Source: Alphaproteobacteria bacterium
GTDB lineage: Bacteria; Pseudomonadota; Alphaproteobacteria; Caulobacterales; Maricaulaceae
Assembly (NCBI GenBank): GCA_016124675.1
Contig: WGNG01000019.1
Location: 1 to 64,000, forward strand
DNA: 64,000 nt
Direction of reading: 5' to 3'
Below the pieces are notes generated by a model. That model was not told the origin of the DNA. It worked only from the letters and a program-made list of their open reading frames with translations, and did no database searches. Shown one piece after another: positions 56,273 to 64,000 of this stretch. Position 1 is the first letter of the stretch. The number at the start of each line of letters is the position of its first letter. The position numbers and the translations under genes were made by a program.

Positions 56273-57283
56273 ATGACCCAGGCCCCGGCCCGCTCCGTCC
56301 TTGATCTCATCGGCGACACGCCGCTGGTGCGGCTCAACCGCGTGTCGGACGCCACGGGCTGCGAGATCCTGGGCAAGGCGGAGTTCCTCAATCCGGGCGG
56401 ATCGGTGAAGGACCGCGCGGCGCTGGGGATCATCCGGGATGCGGAGCGTTCGGGCGCGCTGAAACCCGGCGGCACGATCGTCGAGGGCACGGCGGGCAAT
56501 ACCGGGATTGGCCTGGCCATGGTGGGGCGCGCGCTCGGCTACCGCGTGGTGATCGTGTTTCCACGCACCCAGTCGCGCGAGAAGGCGGCGGCGATCCGGC
56601 TGATGGGGGCTGAACTCATCGAGGTGGACGCCGTCCCCTACGCCAACCCGAACCATTATGCGCGCTATTCAGGCCAGCTGGCCCAGGAGATGAACGCCAC
56701 CGAGCCGCATGGTGCGATCTGGGCCAACCAGTTTGACAACACCGCCAACCGGCGCGTCCACGCGCAGACCACGGGCCCGGAAATCTGGGTCCAGACCGGC
56801 GGCAAGGTCGACGCTTTCGTCGCCGCCGTGGGCTCGGGCGGCACGATTGCGGGGGTGTCCGATTATCTCAAGAGCCGCAACGCCCGCGTGCGCATTGCGC
56901 TGGCCGATCCCGGCGGCGCGGCGCTGTACGGCTATTACGCCCATGGCGAACTGAAAGCCGAGGGCAATTCCATCACCGAAGGCATCGGCCAGAGCCGGAT
57001 CACGAAAAATCTCGAAGGCGCGGTCATCGACGACGCCTTCCGCATCCCCGACGAGGAGGCGCTGGAGATCCTCTACGATCTGGTGCTTCACGAGGGTCTG
57101 TGCCTGGGCGGCTCAGCCGGGATCAATATCGCCGGCGCGGTGCGCATGGCGCGCAAGCTGGGCCCCGGCCACACCATCGTCACCATATTGTGCGACCACG
57201 GATCGCGCTATCAGTCCAAGCTCTACAATCCCGAATTCCTGCGCGAGAAAGGCCTGCCCACGCCGCCCTGGCTGGAGGGTTAG
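56273..57283 (+). CDS. Cysteine synthase (O-acetylserine sulfhydrylase family)
   Basis: PLP enzyme forming cysteine from O-acetylserine and sulfide. The 336-residue protein has IGDTPLVRLNRVSD, the PLP lysine in FLNPGGSVKDRAA, EGTAGNTGIGLA, the phosphate-binding AVGSGGTIAGVSDY and LCLGGSAGINIAGA. It is close to CysK but slightly longer, with a C-terminal extension (SRYQSKLYNPEFLREKGLP) typical of the alphaproteobacterial cysteine synthase A group. cystathionine beta-lyase is two genes away, giving a sulfur amino acid neighbourhood. Confidence 0.9.
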   Translation: MTQAPARSVLDLIGDTPLVRLNRVSDATGCEILGKAEFLNPGGSVKDRAALGIIRDAERSGALKPGGTIVEGTAGNTGIGLAMVGRALGYRVVIVFPRTQSREKAAAIRLMGAELIEVDAVPYANPNHYARYSGQLAQEMNATEPHGAIWANQFDNTANRRVHAQTTGPEIWVQTGGKVDAFVAAVGSGGTIAGVSDYLKSRNARVRIALADPGGAALYGYYAHGELKAEGNSITEGIGQSRITKNLEGAVIDDAFRIPDEEALEILYDLVLHEGLCLGGSAGINIAGAVRMARKLGPGHTIVTILCDHGSRYQSKLYNPEFLREKGLPTPPWLEG

Positions 57284-57293
57284 AGGGCGCGCC

Positions 57294-58355
57294 CTACCTG
57301 AACGGCGGCGCGTACAGCAGCCCACCTTCGCTCCATTGCGCGTTCAGGCCGCGCTCGAGGCGCAGGGGCGACTGTGCGCCCAGATGCCGGGCGAACAGCT
57401 CGCCGTAATGACCGCGCGCGCTGATGGCGTTGAGAGCGAAGTCAGCCTCCAGGCCCAGTCCCTCGCCCATGGCCCCTTCCGTCCCCAGAAGGCGGCGCAC
57501 CACCGGGCTGCGGGCGGTGTCGCGAAGCCCGGCGGCGTTGGCGGCGGTGACGCCGTATTCCTCCGCCGTGATCAGCGCATGCAGCACCCAGCGCGCTGCT
57601 TCGGCAAAGCGCGGATCGCGGGCGGCCACCACCGGGCCCAGCGGCTCCTTGGAGATGATGTCGGGCAGGATGACATGGGCGTCGGGCTCCGGCAGGCTCA
57701 GGCGCAGACCCGCGAGCGCGGAGACGTCTGCCGTGATCACGTCGCAGCGCCCGGCCTCGAACGCCTCGCGCGCCTCGCGCGGCGTTTCGGCAAGCACAGG
57801 GGTGAGGGTCAGCGCAAAACTCCCGGCAAAGTCGTTGAGGTTCAGCAGGCTCGTGGTGGAGGCCTGAACGCAGATACGCGCCCCGTCGAGCTCGCGCGCG
57901 CTGGCCACGCCCAGATCCGCCGGCGCCAGGAAGCCCTGCCCGTCATAATAATATGTGCCCGCAAACGTCACCGGCATCTGCGCGGCGCGCGTGAACGTCC
58001 AGCTGGTCGAGCGCAGGAGGATATCGACGCGCCCGTCCGCCAGCGCGGTCAGGCGCTCGGCGGATGTCAGCGGCACAAAGCGCACCCGCTCGCTATCGCC
58101 CAGGAAGGCGGCGGCATAGGCATGGCACAGATCGATCTCGAAGCCTTGCCAGCGCCCGTCCGCGTCCTGCTGGGCGAAGCCCGGGAGGCCGGTATCGACC
58201 CCGCACACCAGCACGCCGCGCGCGCGGATATCCGCCAGACCCGAGCCCAGCGCCTCGAACTGGCTTTGCGACACGGTGAAGCCCATGGCGAAGGCAGCGG
58301 CCGCCCGGGCCAGCCGGCGCGGCGCAAACAGGTCGAACAAAGACGCTGGCGTCAT
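57294..58355 (-). CDS. Amino acid ABC transporter substrate-binding protein (AapJ-like)
   Basis: Periplasmic binding protein of 353 residues, SBP_bac_3 family. An N-terminal hydrophobic leader (ARAAAAFAMGFTVSQSQFEA) precedes LADIRARGVLVCGVDTGLPGFAQQDADGRWQGFEIDLCHAYAAAF. RVDILLRSTSWT, ICVQASTTSLLNL and DVITADVSALAGLR are typical of the general L-amino acid (AapJ/YhdW) group. No permease or ATPase genes are adjacent, so the other components lie elsewhere. ATG 58355 is preferred over an upstream TTG. Its stop lies in an AGGGCGCGCCCT palindrome between convergent genes. Confidence 0.87.
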   Translation of the reverse strand: MTPASLFDLFAPRRLARAAAAFAMGFTVSQSQFEALGSGLADIRARGVLVCGVDTGLPGFAQQDADGRWQGFEIDLCHAYAAAFLGDSERVRFVPLTSAERLTALADGRVDILLRSTSWTFTRAAQMPVTFAGTYYYDGQGFLAPADLGVASARELDGARICVQASTTSLLNLNDFAGSFALTLTPVLAETPREAREAFEAGRCDVITADVSALAGLRLSLPEPDAHVILPDIISKEPLGPVVAARDPRFAEAARWVLHALITAEEYGVTAANAAGLRDTARSPVVRRLLGTEGAMGEGLGLEADFALNAISARGHYGELFARHLGAQSPLRLERGLNAQWSEGGLLYAPPFR

Positions 58356-58420
58356 CGCTTCAACCGCCCTAAACGCTGACAAGTCCTTGTGGTGTAACCA
58401 AAGCGAAGGCCCGCGTCGAC

Positions 58421-59560
58421 ATGAAACGCGATACCCGCCTCATTCATTCAGGCCGCTGCGCCAGCGATCCGCACCTGGTGAACCCGCCGGTGCGCCGCGC
58501 CTCCACCGTGCTGGGCGAGCGCGCGCAGGCGCTGTATGAGCCCGCCGACGGGACCCATCATTACGGGCGCGGCGGCCTCAGCCCCAATGACGAGCTGCGA
58601 TCGGCGATAAGCGATCTCTATGGCGCCGATCATGTGGCGCTGGCGCCGTCGGGCCTGGCCAGCGTGGTGCTGGCGATGCGCGCCGCGGTTCAGGGGCCCG
58701 GCGAGGCGCTGATCACCGATTCGGTCTACCGGCCCGTGCGCCGCTTCTGCGACGAGGAGCTGCCGCGCCTCGGCGTCACGCCGCGCTATTATGATCCGCG
58801 CATCGGGGCCGATATCGCCGGCCTGATCACGCCGTCCACCCGCATGATCGCGCTGGAAAGCCCCGGCTCGCTCACCTTCGAGGTACAGGACATCCCCGCC
58901 ATCACCGCTGCGGCGCGCACCGCCGGCGTGCCCACCGTGATCGACGATACCTGGAGTGCGGGCTGGCTGATGAACCCGCTGGCACTCGGCGTGGACTACG
59001 CCGCCCAGGCGCTGACCAAATATGCCGGAGGGCATTCCGATCTCCTGATGGGCTCGGTCGCCGCGAGGGGCGAAGCGGCCAAGCGCCTCAGATCACAGGA
59101 GACCGTCAACGGCCTGCATGTCTCGCCCGATGACGCGTTCTTGTGCCTGCGGGGGTTGCGCACCCTGCCCCTGCGCATCGAGCGCTCCGGCGAGACGGGG
59201 CTCGAACTCGCCCGGCGCCTCGAAACCCATCCGCGCGTGGGCCGCGTGCTGCACCCGGCCCTGCCCTCCAGCCCCGATCGCGCCGCCTATGCGCGCCAGT
59301 TCACCGGCCCCTCGGGCTGCTTCGCCTTCACGGTGAAGGACGCGAGCCCCGCCCAAGGCGACGCCATCGCCGAAGCCTGCCAGCTCTTCGCCATGGGCTT
59401 TTCCTGGGGCGGATTTGAAAGCCTGATCCTGCCCTGCGACCGCCAGATCATCCGCAAGGCGGCTCCGTGGAAGCCTGCCGGCGCGCTCCTGCGCCTGTCC
59501 GTGGGGCTGGAGGATGTGGAGGATTTGTGGGCGGATCTGGAGGGGGCGCTGGGGGGGTAG
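58421..59560 (+). CDS. metC: Cystathionine beta-lyase
   Basis: PLP-dependent Cys/Met metabolism enzyme of 379 residues that releases homocysteine from cystathionine. Features are TRLIHSGR, NPPVRRASTVL, YGRGGLSPNDELRSAISDLYGADHVALAPSGLASV, LESPGSLTFEVQDIPAI, DDTWSAGWLMNPL and the PLP lysine in ALTKYAGGHSDLLMG. FSWGGFESLILP is characteristic of MetC relative to cystathionine gamma-synthase. I saw no SAM riboswitch in the short leader. Confidence 0.9.
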   Translation: MKRDTRLIHSGRCASDPHLVNPPVRRASTVLGERAQALYEPADGTHHYGRGGLSPNDELRSAISDLYGADHVALAPSGLASVVLAMRAAVQGPGEALITDSVYRPVRRFCDEELPRLGVTPRYYDPRIGADIAGLITPSTRMIALESPGSLTFEVQDIPAITAAARTAGVPTVIDDTWSAGWLMNPLALGVDYAAQALTKYAGGHSDLLMGSVAARGEAAKRLRSQETVNGLHVSPDDAFLCLRGLRTLPLRIERSGETGLELARRLETHPRVGRVLHPALPSSPDRAAYARQFTGPSGCFAFTVKDASPAQGDAIAEACQLFAMGFSWGGFESLILPCDRQIIRKAAPWKPAGALLRLSVGLEDVEDLWADLEGALGG

Positions 59561-59585
59561 TAGCCGCATTCCTACCACCTTGTAG

Positions 59586-59596
59586 GCTTGACAAGC
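59586..59596 (+). promoter_or_regulatory. Perfect -35 within a small palindrome upstream of the methyltransferase
   Basis: TTGACA (59588-59593) lies inside GCTTG-A-CAAGC, a perfect 5-bp-arm palindrome about 55 bases before the methyltransferase start. No convincing -10 at 17 bases is visible. The arrangement would suit operator control of a restriction-modification promoter, but no controller gene is seen. Confidence 0.3.
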
Positions 59597-59648
59597 GATC
59601 TAGTTCGCGAGAGCCTGAATTCACTATTTGTTCCCGGGGAGTCTTCAG

Positions 59649-60629
59649 GTGCAACTAACCTGTATCGATCTGTTCTGCGGTGCCGGAGGCCTAAGCATCG
59701 GCCTTGAGCGCGCTGGCTTCCAGTCGGTCCTTGGTATGGATACCCACCGCGATGCGATAGCGACCTACCAGCGAGCGGTCCCTCACTCCCAGGCGCTTGA
59801 GCGTTCCGTGGTGGGCTACGACTTCCGCCAGTGGCAGGGGGTCGACCTAGTGGCTGGCGGGCCGCCCTGCCAACCTTTCTCCAATGGAGGCAAACGCCTC
59901 GCCGAGCAGGACAGCCGGGATATGATCCCAGAGTTTGCTCGCGCGGTGAATGAAATCATGCCTCGTGCATTCATCATGGAGAACGTGGCCGGGCTCCTTG
60001 CCCATCGCAACAGCCAGTACATGTCTGAGGTTCTGGCGCGGTTTGATAGCCGATACACAATCCTTCCCCCGCGCATCATCAACGCCGCTGACTATGGGGT
60101 GCCGCAAAAGCGCATCCGCGTGGTGCTAATAGGGCTTCTTAAGGGCAGCATCGGCTTCCCCGCTCCAACGCACCACCCTGGGCGTTATGTGACTGCCAGG
60201 TCGGTCCTTCGCCGGGGTGAGGTCTTGGGCAATGCCAACCCTTCCAAAGTAGTGTACGCCAAAACACCTGACCTACGACCGAGCCCTTACGCCGGGCAAT
60301 TGTTCAATGGCGGCGGGCGGGCGATCAACTTAGACCACCCTGCACCTACAATCCTCGCATCGGCCGGCGGAAACAAGACTCATTTCGTGGATGAACTGGA
60401 AGCTGTACCGCCCTACCATAAACACCTTTGGAATGGCGGTAAGCCGAGGTCCGGAACGCTTGAGGGCGCGCGGCGACTGACCATTCTTGAGTCCGCCCTT
60501 CTACAAACTTTCCCACGAGGCATGTTATTTGAAGGTTCACCTAGCTCGCAGTACACACAGATCGGAAACGCAGTCCCGCCGCGCCTTGCCGAAGTTGTTG
60601 GAGCGTCAGTTGCCCGCGCCCTCCACTAG
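59649..60629 (+). CDS. DNA (cytosine-5-)-methyltransferase of a type II system
   Basis: C5-cytosine methyltransferase of 326 residues. Conserved motifs are I (IDLFCGAGGLSIGLERAG), IV with the catalytic Cys (GGPPCQPFSNGG), VI (FIMENVAGLL), VIII (QKRIRVVLIG), IX and X (IGNAVPPRLAEVV). The target-recognition region between VIII and IX is about 110 residues. GTG 59649 is chosen: GGGGAG precedes it and motif I begins at residue 4; a TTG seven codons upstream is less likely. Codon use is visibly less GC-biased than in metC or the genes after tRNA-Arg, suggesting horizontal acquisition. It overlaps the convergent putative endonuclease by 24 bases. Confidence 0.93.
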   Translation: MQLTCIDLFCGAGGLSIGLERAGFQSVLGMDTHRDAIATYQRAVPHSQALERSVVGYDFRQWQGVDLVAGGPPCQPFSNGGKRLAEQDSRDMIPEFARAVNEIMPRAFIMENVAGLLAHRNSQYMSEVLARFDSRYTILPPRIINAADYGVPQKRIRVVLIGLLKGSIGFPAPTHHPGRYVTARSVLRRGEVLGNANPSKVVYAKTPDLRPSPYAGQLFNGGGRAINLDHPAPTILASAGGNKTHFVDELEAVPPYHKHLWNGGKPRSGTLEGARRLTILESALLQTFPRGMLFEGSPSSQYTQIGNAVPPRLAEVVGASVARALH

Positions 60630-61700
60630 GCCTGCTGCTTGGACACGACGCACGAGCTCGTTCACTCGCTCTGTATCGGGTTGGTAACGGTCTAGATACT
60701 CGTATAAGCGCACAAGCGCGTCCGCCCGCTGAGGTCTCGTCAGTACAGCGGTGAGGACCTCCACCGCCTGCCGCACGTCAAGTACCGCCACATCATCAGC
60801 AAGCCCTGCCAGCCTCTCGGCAACTTCACCCCGCTCCCCCTCGGGCCGGGATGCGACTATATGGAGCCGGGACAGGTCATTGTCGCGGATGACTTTGGAC
60901 GCACCGTCCAACTTGGTCCGCCAACTGTTGGCTGTAATCTCAATCGCCTCAATAACGCGAACCCCCGTCGCCACTTGAACGTCGCCTGCCGCGAAGGAAC
61001 TACGGTCTGAAGCGTTCAGGCTCTTGGTGTCAACGCGCACTTGGCCTGCCACATGGGTTTCAATCAGTGTGTGGAGGAGCGCCGCGAAGGCGAACTGCTC
61101 ATACGCCCCACCCGAGGGGACACGCAGCAGGTCCAGAATCAGGCCAGTTGTCCGGGTGAACGTTAGCGCGCTTCGGTTCAACTCGGGCATCGAGAGAACC
61201 GGCCTGGCGGTGGCGGCGACCACTGCACAAGCGAGCCGAAGCGCCGCCTCCCGCTCCAAGAGGCCGACCCCGGTTGCCCATCCGAGCAGCCGGTCAAACT
61301 CAAGGACATTGCCGCGGGTAAGCCTGTGCGTGTTCTTAGCGATGTTCTGGTAGGCATCCTTCACCGCCGCGATATGGCGCTCTGCTAGGAACACCCCAAG
61401 TTGTTGGGCCATCCCGCGCCCACCTTCAGGCCGGAGGGTCAGGTCAAGGGTTGGATCTACAACGCCGTACCCAAGTTGGATCAACACGCCGTCCCGGTAG
61501 CTGATGCGCCGGTCTGCAAGGACACTGTAGAGGTCGGTTAGCACATCGGGAGCAATTAACTCATGGGCAGCGGCAATCGCCGACTTACCGGAATCGGCGT
61601 CCGATATGTACCCCTCAATCAATTCAAATACCCTGTCCCGCGCCTCAGTCCCCGTGCTCAATATCCCATCCCCTTCGCCACTCCGCGGGAGATTATGCAT
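60606..61700 (-). CDS. Putative type II restriction endonuclease
   Basis: A 364-residue protein encoded tail-to-tail with the methyltransferase. I cannot assign a named enzyme. Soluble, no membrane spans. The segment around residues 235-260 (VDTKSLNASD, GDVQVATG, RVIEAIEIT) has the layout of a PD-(D/E)XK nuclease core: Asp in GDVQV, then ExIEIT, with Thr where Lys is usual. The upstream FAFAALLHTLIETH helix would fit the preceding alpha helix. Function is inferred mainly from convergent pairing with a stand-alone methyltransferase and shared atypical composition. It could also be another RM-associated protein. Confidence 0.6.
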   Translation of the reverse strand: MHNLPRSGEGDGILSTGTEARDRVFELIEGYISDADSGKSAIAAAHELIAPDVLTDLYSVLADRRISYRDGVLIQLGYGVVDPTLDLTLRPEGGRGMAQQLGVFLAERHIAAVKDAYQNIAKNTHRLTRGNVLEFDRLLGWATGVGLLEREAALRLACAVVAATARPVLSMPELNRSALTFTRTTGLILDLLRVPSGGAYEQFAFAALLHTLIETHVAGQVRVDTKSLNASDRSSFAAGDVQVATGVRVIEAIEITANSWRTKLDGASKVIRDNDLSRLHIVASRPEGERGEVAERLAGLADDVAVLDVRQAVEVLTAVLTRPQRADALVRLYEYLDRYQPDTERVNELVRRVQAAGLVEGAGN

Positions 61701-61726
61701 GGATCACAGTGAGATGCGAGGGCAGA

Positions 61727-61803
61727 TGGCGACCCTGGCAGGACTCGAACCTGCAACCGTCGGATTAGAAGTCCGGTGCTCTATCCAGTTGAGCTACAGG
61801 GCC
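61727..61803 (-). tRNA. tRNA-Arg (anticodon TCT)
   Basis: 77-nt minus-strand tRNA. The acceptor is GGCCCTG paired with CAGGGTC, the discriminator is G, and CCA is encoded at 61727-61729. The anticodon loop CTTCTAA gives TCT (arginine, AGA). The T-arm contains GGTTCGAGTCC. Its 3' end faces the restriction-modification pair. Confidence 0.95.
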
Positions 61804-61957
61804 GTTGCGGGCTGACCGGCGCGCGCCGGGGAAGGCTTTACCCCGTTTGCGGGCCGGATCGCAATCGAAAGCGGGCGCCGCGTGAGCCTGATGGCGCAGA
61901 ATTCAGCTGGCGCCTTTGCGAACCGCAAGACCGGTTCCCGCTTTGGCTGAAACGGCG

Positions 61958-62263
61958 TCAGTGCGACCAGGGCTCCTTGCGGTCGTGGGCGAAGTTGGAG
62001 GCGTAAGTCTTGATGCGGCGGGGCGTTTCGCGCGCTTCGATGACCTGGAAGGGGATGGCGTGGCGCTGGGCGTAGGCCACGGCCTCGTCGCGGGTTTCAA
62101 AGCTGAGGCGCACCTGGCGGCGGGTGTCGCCGGACGAGGCCCAGCCCATCAGCGGATCGGGGCGCCTGGCCATTTCCGGGATGAATTCCAGGAGCCAGTC
62201 GTGCGACTTGGCGCGGCCGGACTGCATCGCGGTTTTCGCCGGACGATAGATTTTGGCGAACAT
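61958..62263 (-). CDS. NADH dehydrogenase complex I accessory subunit (NDUFS4/ETC_C1 family)
   Basis: A 101-residue protein of the family containing mitochondrial NDUFS4 (18-kDa subunit), found in alphaproteobacteria as a complex I accessory subunit. It reads MFAKIYRPAKTAMQSGRAKSHDWLLEF, then DPLMGWASSGDTRRQVRLSFETRDEAVAYAQRHAIPFQVIEA, and ends with KTYASNFAHDRKEPWSH, all strongly conserved. ATG 62263 has GGAG upstream. The nuo operon itself is not in the window. Confidence 0.92.
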   Translation of the reverse strand: MFAKIYRPAKTAMQSGRAKSHDWLLEFIPEMARRPDPLMGWASSGDTRRQVRLSFETRDEAVAYAQRHAIPFQVIEARETPRRIKTYASNFAHDRKEPWSH

Positions 62264-62305
62264 CGCTGTGATCTCCAAAACGGTGTGCCGGGCGGGCCGG
62301 ACAAA

Positions 62306-62382
<77 letters not shown>

Positions 62383-62439
62383 AGGGCTCGGGGTTTACGC
62401 GCGCGCGCGCGCCGGCGCAAGCGCCGCGAACGCCGGGCG

Positions 62440-63123
62440 TCAGCGGTTGCCGCCGCCCTCGCCTTCCGGCCCGGCGGGCTCTTGCGACGGCGCGCCGCCC
62501 GGCTCGTCCGAAGGCTCGTCAGACGGCTCATCACCGGCAGGCTCTTCGCCGGGCTGATCCTCGCCAGGCTCGCCCGTCCCGGCCGGCGCATCCCGTCCGG
62601 CGTCCGGCGCAGGCTCATCAGCCACGTCATTGCCGAACAGGGCGTGGCGCACAATGTCGCCCGGCGCGATCCCCAGCTCAGCCGAGCGGCCGGCATTGAT
62701 CTCCAAGACGCTCAGCACCGGGAAGTCCGACAGGAGCTGGCGGCGCGACATGGGCTGGGCGTGGGCGATGATCTTGGCGATTCGCCCGTCGGCGCGGATG
62801 TAGAGAATGTCGAGCGGGATCAGCGTGTTCTCCATCCAGATGGAGACGATCTGCTCGCGCTGGAAATCAAACAGCATGCCGGCGTCGGGATCGAGCGCCT
62901 CGCGGTGCATGAGGCCGCGCTGGCGGGCCTCGTCGCTGATGGCGAGCTCCACGGTGAATTCCACCGGCCCGTTGGCGGTGTCGATGACGACAAGGTCGGG
63001 GCCGCCATATTCCACCACCGTTCCCGGCGCCGTGGGATCGGCGTGGGCGCAGGCGGCCATGGCGAGAAACAGCGCGGCGAACGCGCCGGCGAGGCGGGAC
63101 AGGGCGGGGGCGATCATGTTCAT
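62440..63123 (-). CDS. Exported DUF192 protein with acidic C-terminal tail
   Basis: A 227-residue protein. The signal peptide (FAALFLAMAACAHAD) could also be a lipoprotein signal with Cys at AAC. The DUF192 domain includes ISDEARQRGLMHREALDPDAGMLFDF, SIWMENTLIPLDILYIRADGRI and VLEINAGRSAELGIAPGDIV, characteristic of the family. The last 60 or so residues are low complexity, rich in Pro, Glu, Asp, Gly and Ser (repeated DEPS/GEP units), unlike typical DUF192 proteins that end near GD.V. Function unknown. Confidence 0.87.
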   Translation of the reverse strand: MNMIAPALSRLAGAFAALFLAMAACAHADPTAPGTVVEYGGPDLVVIDTANGPVEFTVELAISDEARQRGLMHREALDPDAGMLFDFQREQIVSIWMENTLIPLDILYIRADGRIAKIIAHAQPMSRRQLLSDFPVLSVLEINAGRSAELGIAPGDIVRHALFGNDVADEPAPDAGRDAPAGTGEPGEDQPGEEPAGDEPSDEPSDEPGGAPSQEPAGPEGEGGGNR

Positions 63124-63283
63124 GGGGAGAAGCTAGCCTCGCTGCGCGCGCGGCGCAATCTGTGTTGCGCTGGCGGACCTGCGGGAGGCGGCGCGTGTGC
63201 ATTGCACAAAAGCGCTTGCCTGCGCGGGCCTGACAGGCTTGTTAGCCCGCGACCTGCGACACGCCAGCCAGAGGACGCAAACC

Positions 63284-63817
63284 ATGCGCATTGAAGCCAT
63301 CTCCACCGGGGTGAATCCCCCCGACGACATCAATGTGATCATCGAGGTGCCGTTTGGCGGCCAGCCGGTGAAGTACGAGCTGGACAAAATGTCCGGCACG
63401 CTGTGGGTGGACCGCTATCTGCACACGCCCATGCGCTATCCGTGCAATTACGGCTTCACGCCGCACACCCTGTCCGAGGACGGCGATCCGATCGACGTGA
63501 TGGTGCTGGGCCAGACCGAGCTGGTGCCGGGCTGCGTGATGCGCGCGCGGCCCATCGGCGTGCTGGTGATGCAGGATGAAGGCGGCCAGGACGAGAAAAT
63601 CCTCGCCGTGCCGCACTCCAAGCTCACCCCGCTCTACGAGGAAATGCTGAACTATACCGACGTGCACAAGGCGCAGCTGGCGCGCATCACCCATTTCTTC
63701 GAGCACTACAAGGATCTCGAGCCGCGCAAATGGGTGAAGGTCGAGGGCTGGTATGGCGTGGAGCGCGCACGCGAGATGATCCTGGCGTCCATCGAGCGCG
63801 CCCGCACGGCGGGCTGA
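63284..63817 (+). CDS. ppa: Inorganic pyrophosphatase (family I)
   Basis: Hydrolyses pyrophosphate to drive biosynthesis. The 177-residue protein has [52 protein letters not shown] (the DxxPxD metal site), EDE-like metal residues around [13 protein letters not shown] and [20 protein letters not shown] 63284 follows GAGGA; the frame is open further upstream but without family similarity. Confidence 0.96.
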   Translation: MRIEAISTGVNPPDDINVIIEVPFGGQPVKYELDKMSGTLWVDRYLHTPMRYPCNYGFTPHTLSEDGDPIDVMVLGQTELVPGCVMRARPIGVLVMQDEGGQDEKILAVPHSKLTPLYEEMLNYTDVHKAQLARITHFFEHYKDLEPRKWVKVEGWYGVERAREMILASIERARTAG

Positions 63818-63924
63818 GCCCGGAGCAAAGCCCTGCGCGCCCCGATCCCGCTGACGCCCGCCCTCGCCTCGCCGGCGTCTGCATGGTGTGATGGGGCCAT
63901 GAAGGCGATGCGAGGAGACGGCGG

Positions 63925-64000
63925 ATGAAGCGCGTGATCACCACTCCAGTGGATACCCTGCCGGGCGATCCGATGGAGGCCTACTTCAATGCCGATTTCT
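63925..64000 (+). CDS. 5' end of an unidentified gene, cut by the window
   Basis: ATG 63925 follows GAGGAGACGGCGG, a strong ribosome site, and opens a frame starting MKRVITTPVDTLPGDPMEAY that runs off the right edge after 25 codons. Too short to identify. Confidence 0.5.
   Translation, partial: MKRVITTPVDTLPGDPMEAYFNADF

Noticed and set aside
58356-58420. SAM or other methionine-related riboswitch upstream of metC
   Set aside because: Only 65 bases separate the divergent genes and no conserved riboswitch core is visible.
59561-59648. Direct repeat of the tRNA-Arg 3' end marking the far side of the restriction-modification insertion
   Set aside because: I looked for the tRNA 3' sequence between metC and the methyltransferase and found no match, so site-specific integration is not supported.

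Overview
The window is GC-rich chromosomal DNA from an alphaproteobacterium. The gene orders ntrBCYX-trkA-trkH-hfq-hflX, dacC-tmk-holB-tatD, dusB next to ispDF-cinA, and trpGDC-lexA are typical of that class. A complete holdfast polysaccharide cluster and a GAAC-N7-GAAC LexA box point to the stalked or prosthecate lineages (Caulobacterales/Maricaulales, for example Hyphomonadaceae or Maricaulaceae). The species is inferred from gene content only. Coding density is high, many neighbours overlap by the 4-base ATGA/GTGA type, and there is no prophage, CRISPR array or rRNA operon.

Layout. 1-0.8 kb: remnant of an unidentified gene beside tRNA-Ser(TGA), possibly the edge of an integrated element. 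0.8-7 kb (+): envelope and housekeeping genes rlpA, dacC, tmk, holB, tatD, a metallo-beta-lactamase-fold hydrolase and mazG. 7-18.6 kb (-): one long operon-like run dusB, ntrB, ntrC, ntrY, ntrX, trkA, trkH, hfq, hflX. 18.6-20.3 kb (+): ispDF and the CinA C-terminal amidohydrolase. 20.3-30.9 kb: holdfast-type polysaccharide cluster in three blocks: a Tat-exported glycoside hydrolase and an HfsK-like acyltransferase (-), hfsF-hfsG-hfsH plus a second glycosyltransferase (+), then hfsC-hfsB-hfsA (-) diverging from hfsD (+). 31-35 kb: lineage-specific hypotheticals, a glutathione transferase and a 2-oxoglutarate dioxygenase. 35-40.5 kb: typA, an exported M14 peptidase and a TRIC-family membrane protein. 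40.5-45.8 kb: intergenic repeats, a TetR regulator, a divergent histidine kinase/LuxR regulator pair, a beta-hydroxyacid dehydrogenase and a flavin reductase-like protein. 45.9-51 kb: motB, a divergent polysaccharide deacetylase, trpGDC and lexA. 51-56.2 kb: a 93-bp tandem repeat followed by a second sugar locus (initiating phosphosugar transferase, gmd, fcl, UDP-glucuronate epimerase-like). 56.3-59.6 kb: cysteine synthase, an amino-acid binding protein and cystathionine beta-lyase. 59.6-61.7 kb: a compositionally distinct C5-methyltransferase with a convergent putative restriction enzyme, next to tRNA-Arg. 61.7-64 kb: tRNA-Arg, a complex I accessory subunit, tRNA-Pro, a DUF192 protein, ppa and a truncated gene.

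How it fits together. The holdfast cluster supplies flippase, polymerase, glycosyltransferases, deacetylase, acyltransferase and the export machinery (HfsD/HfsA/HfsB), but no initiating enzyme. The HfsE-like transferase at 51.5 kb could act in trans. The Ntr regulators are unusual: both the NtrC and NtrX AAA+ domains lack the sigma-54-contacting GAFTGA loop, and NtrC has also lost its ATPase signature residues. I found no clearly novel multi-gene system. The best leads are the degenerate NtrC, the elaborated holdfast cluster, the restriction-modification insertion, the 93-bp in-register repeat downstream of lexA, and the orphan gene remnant at the left edge.
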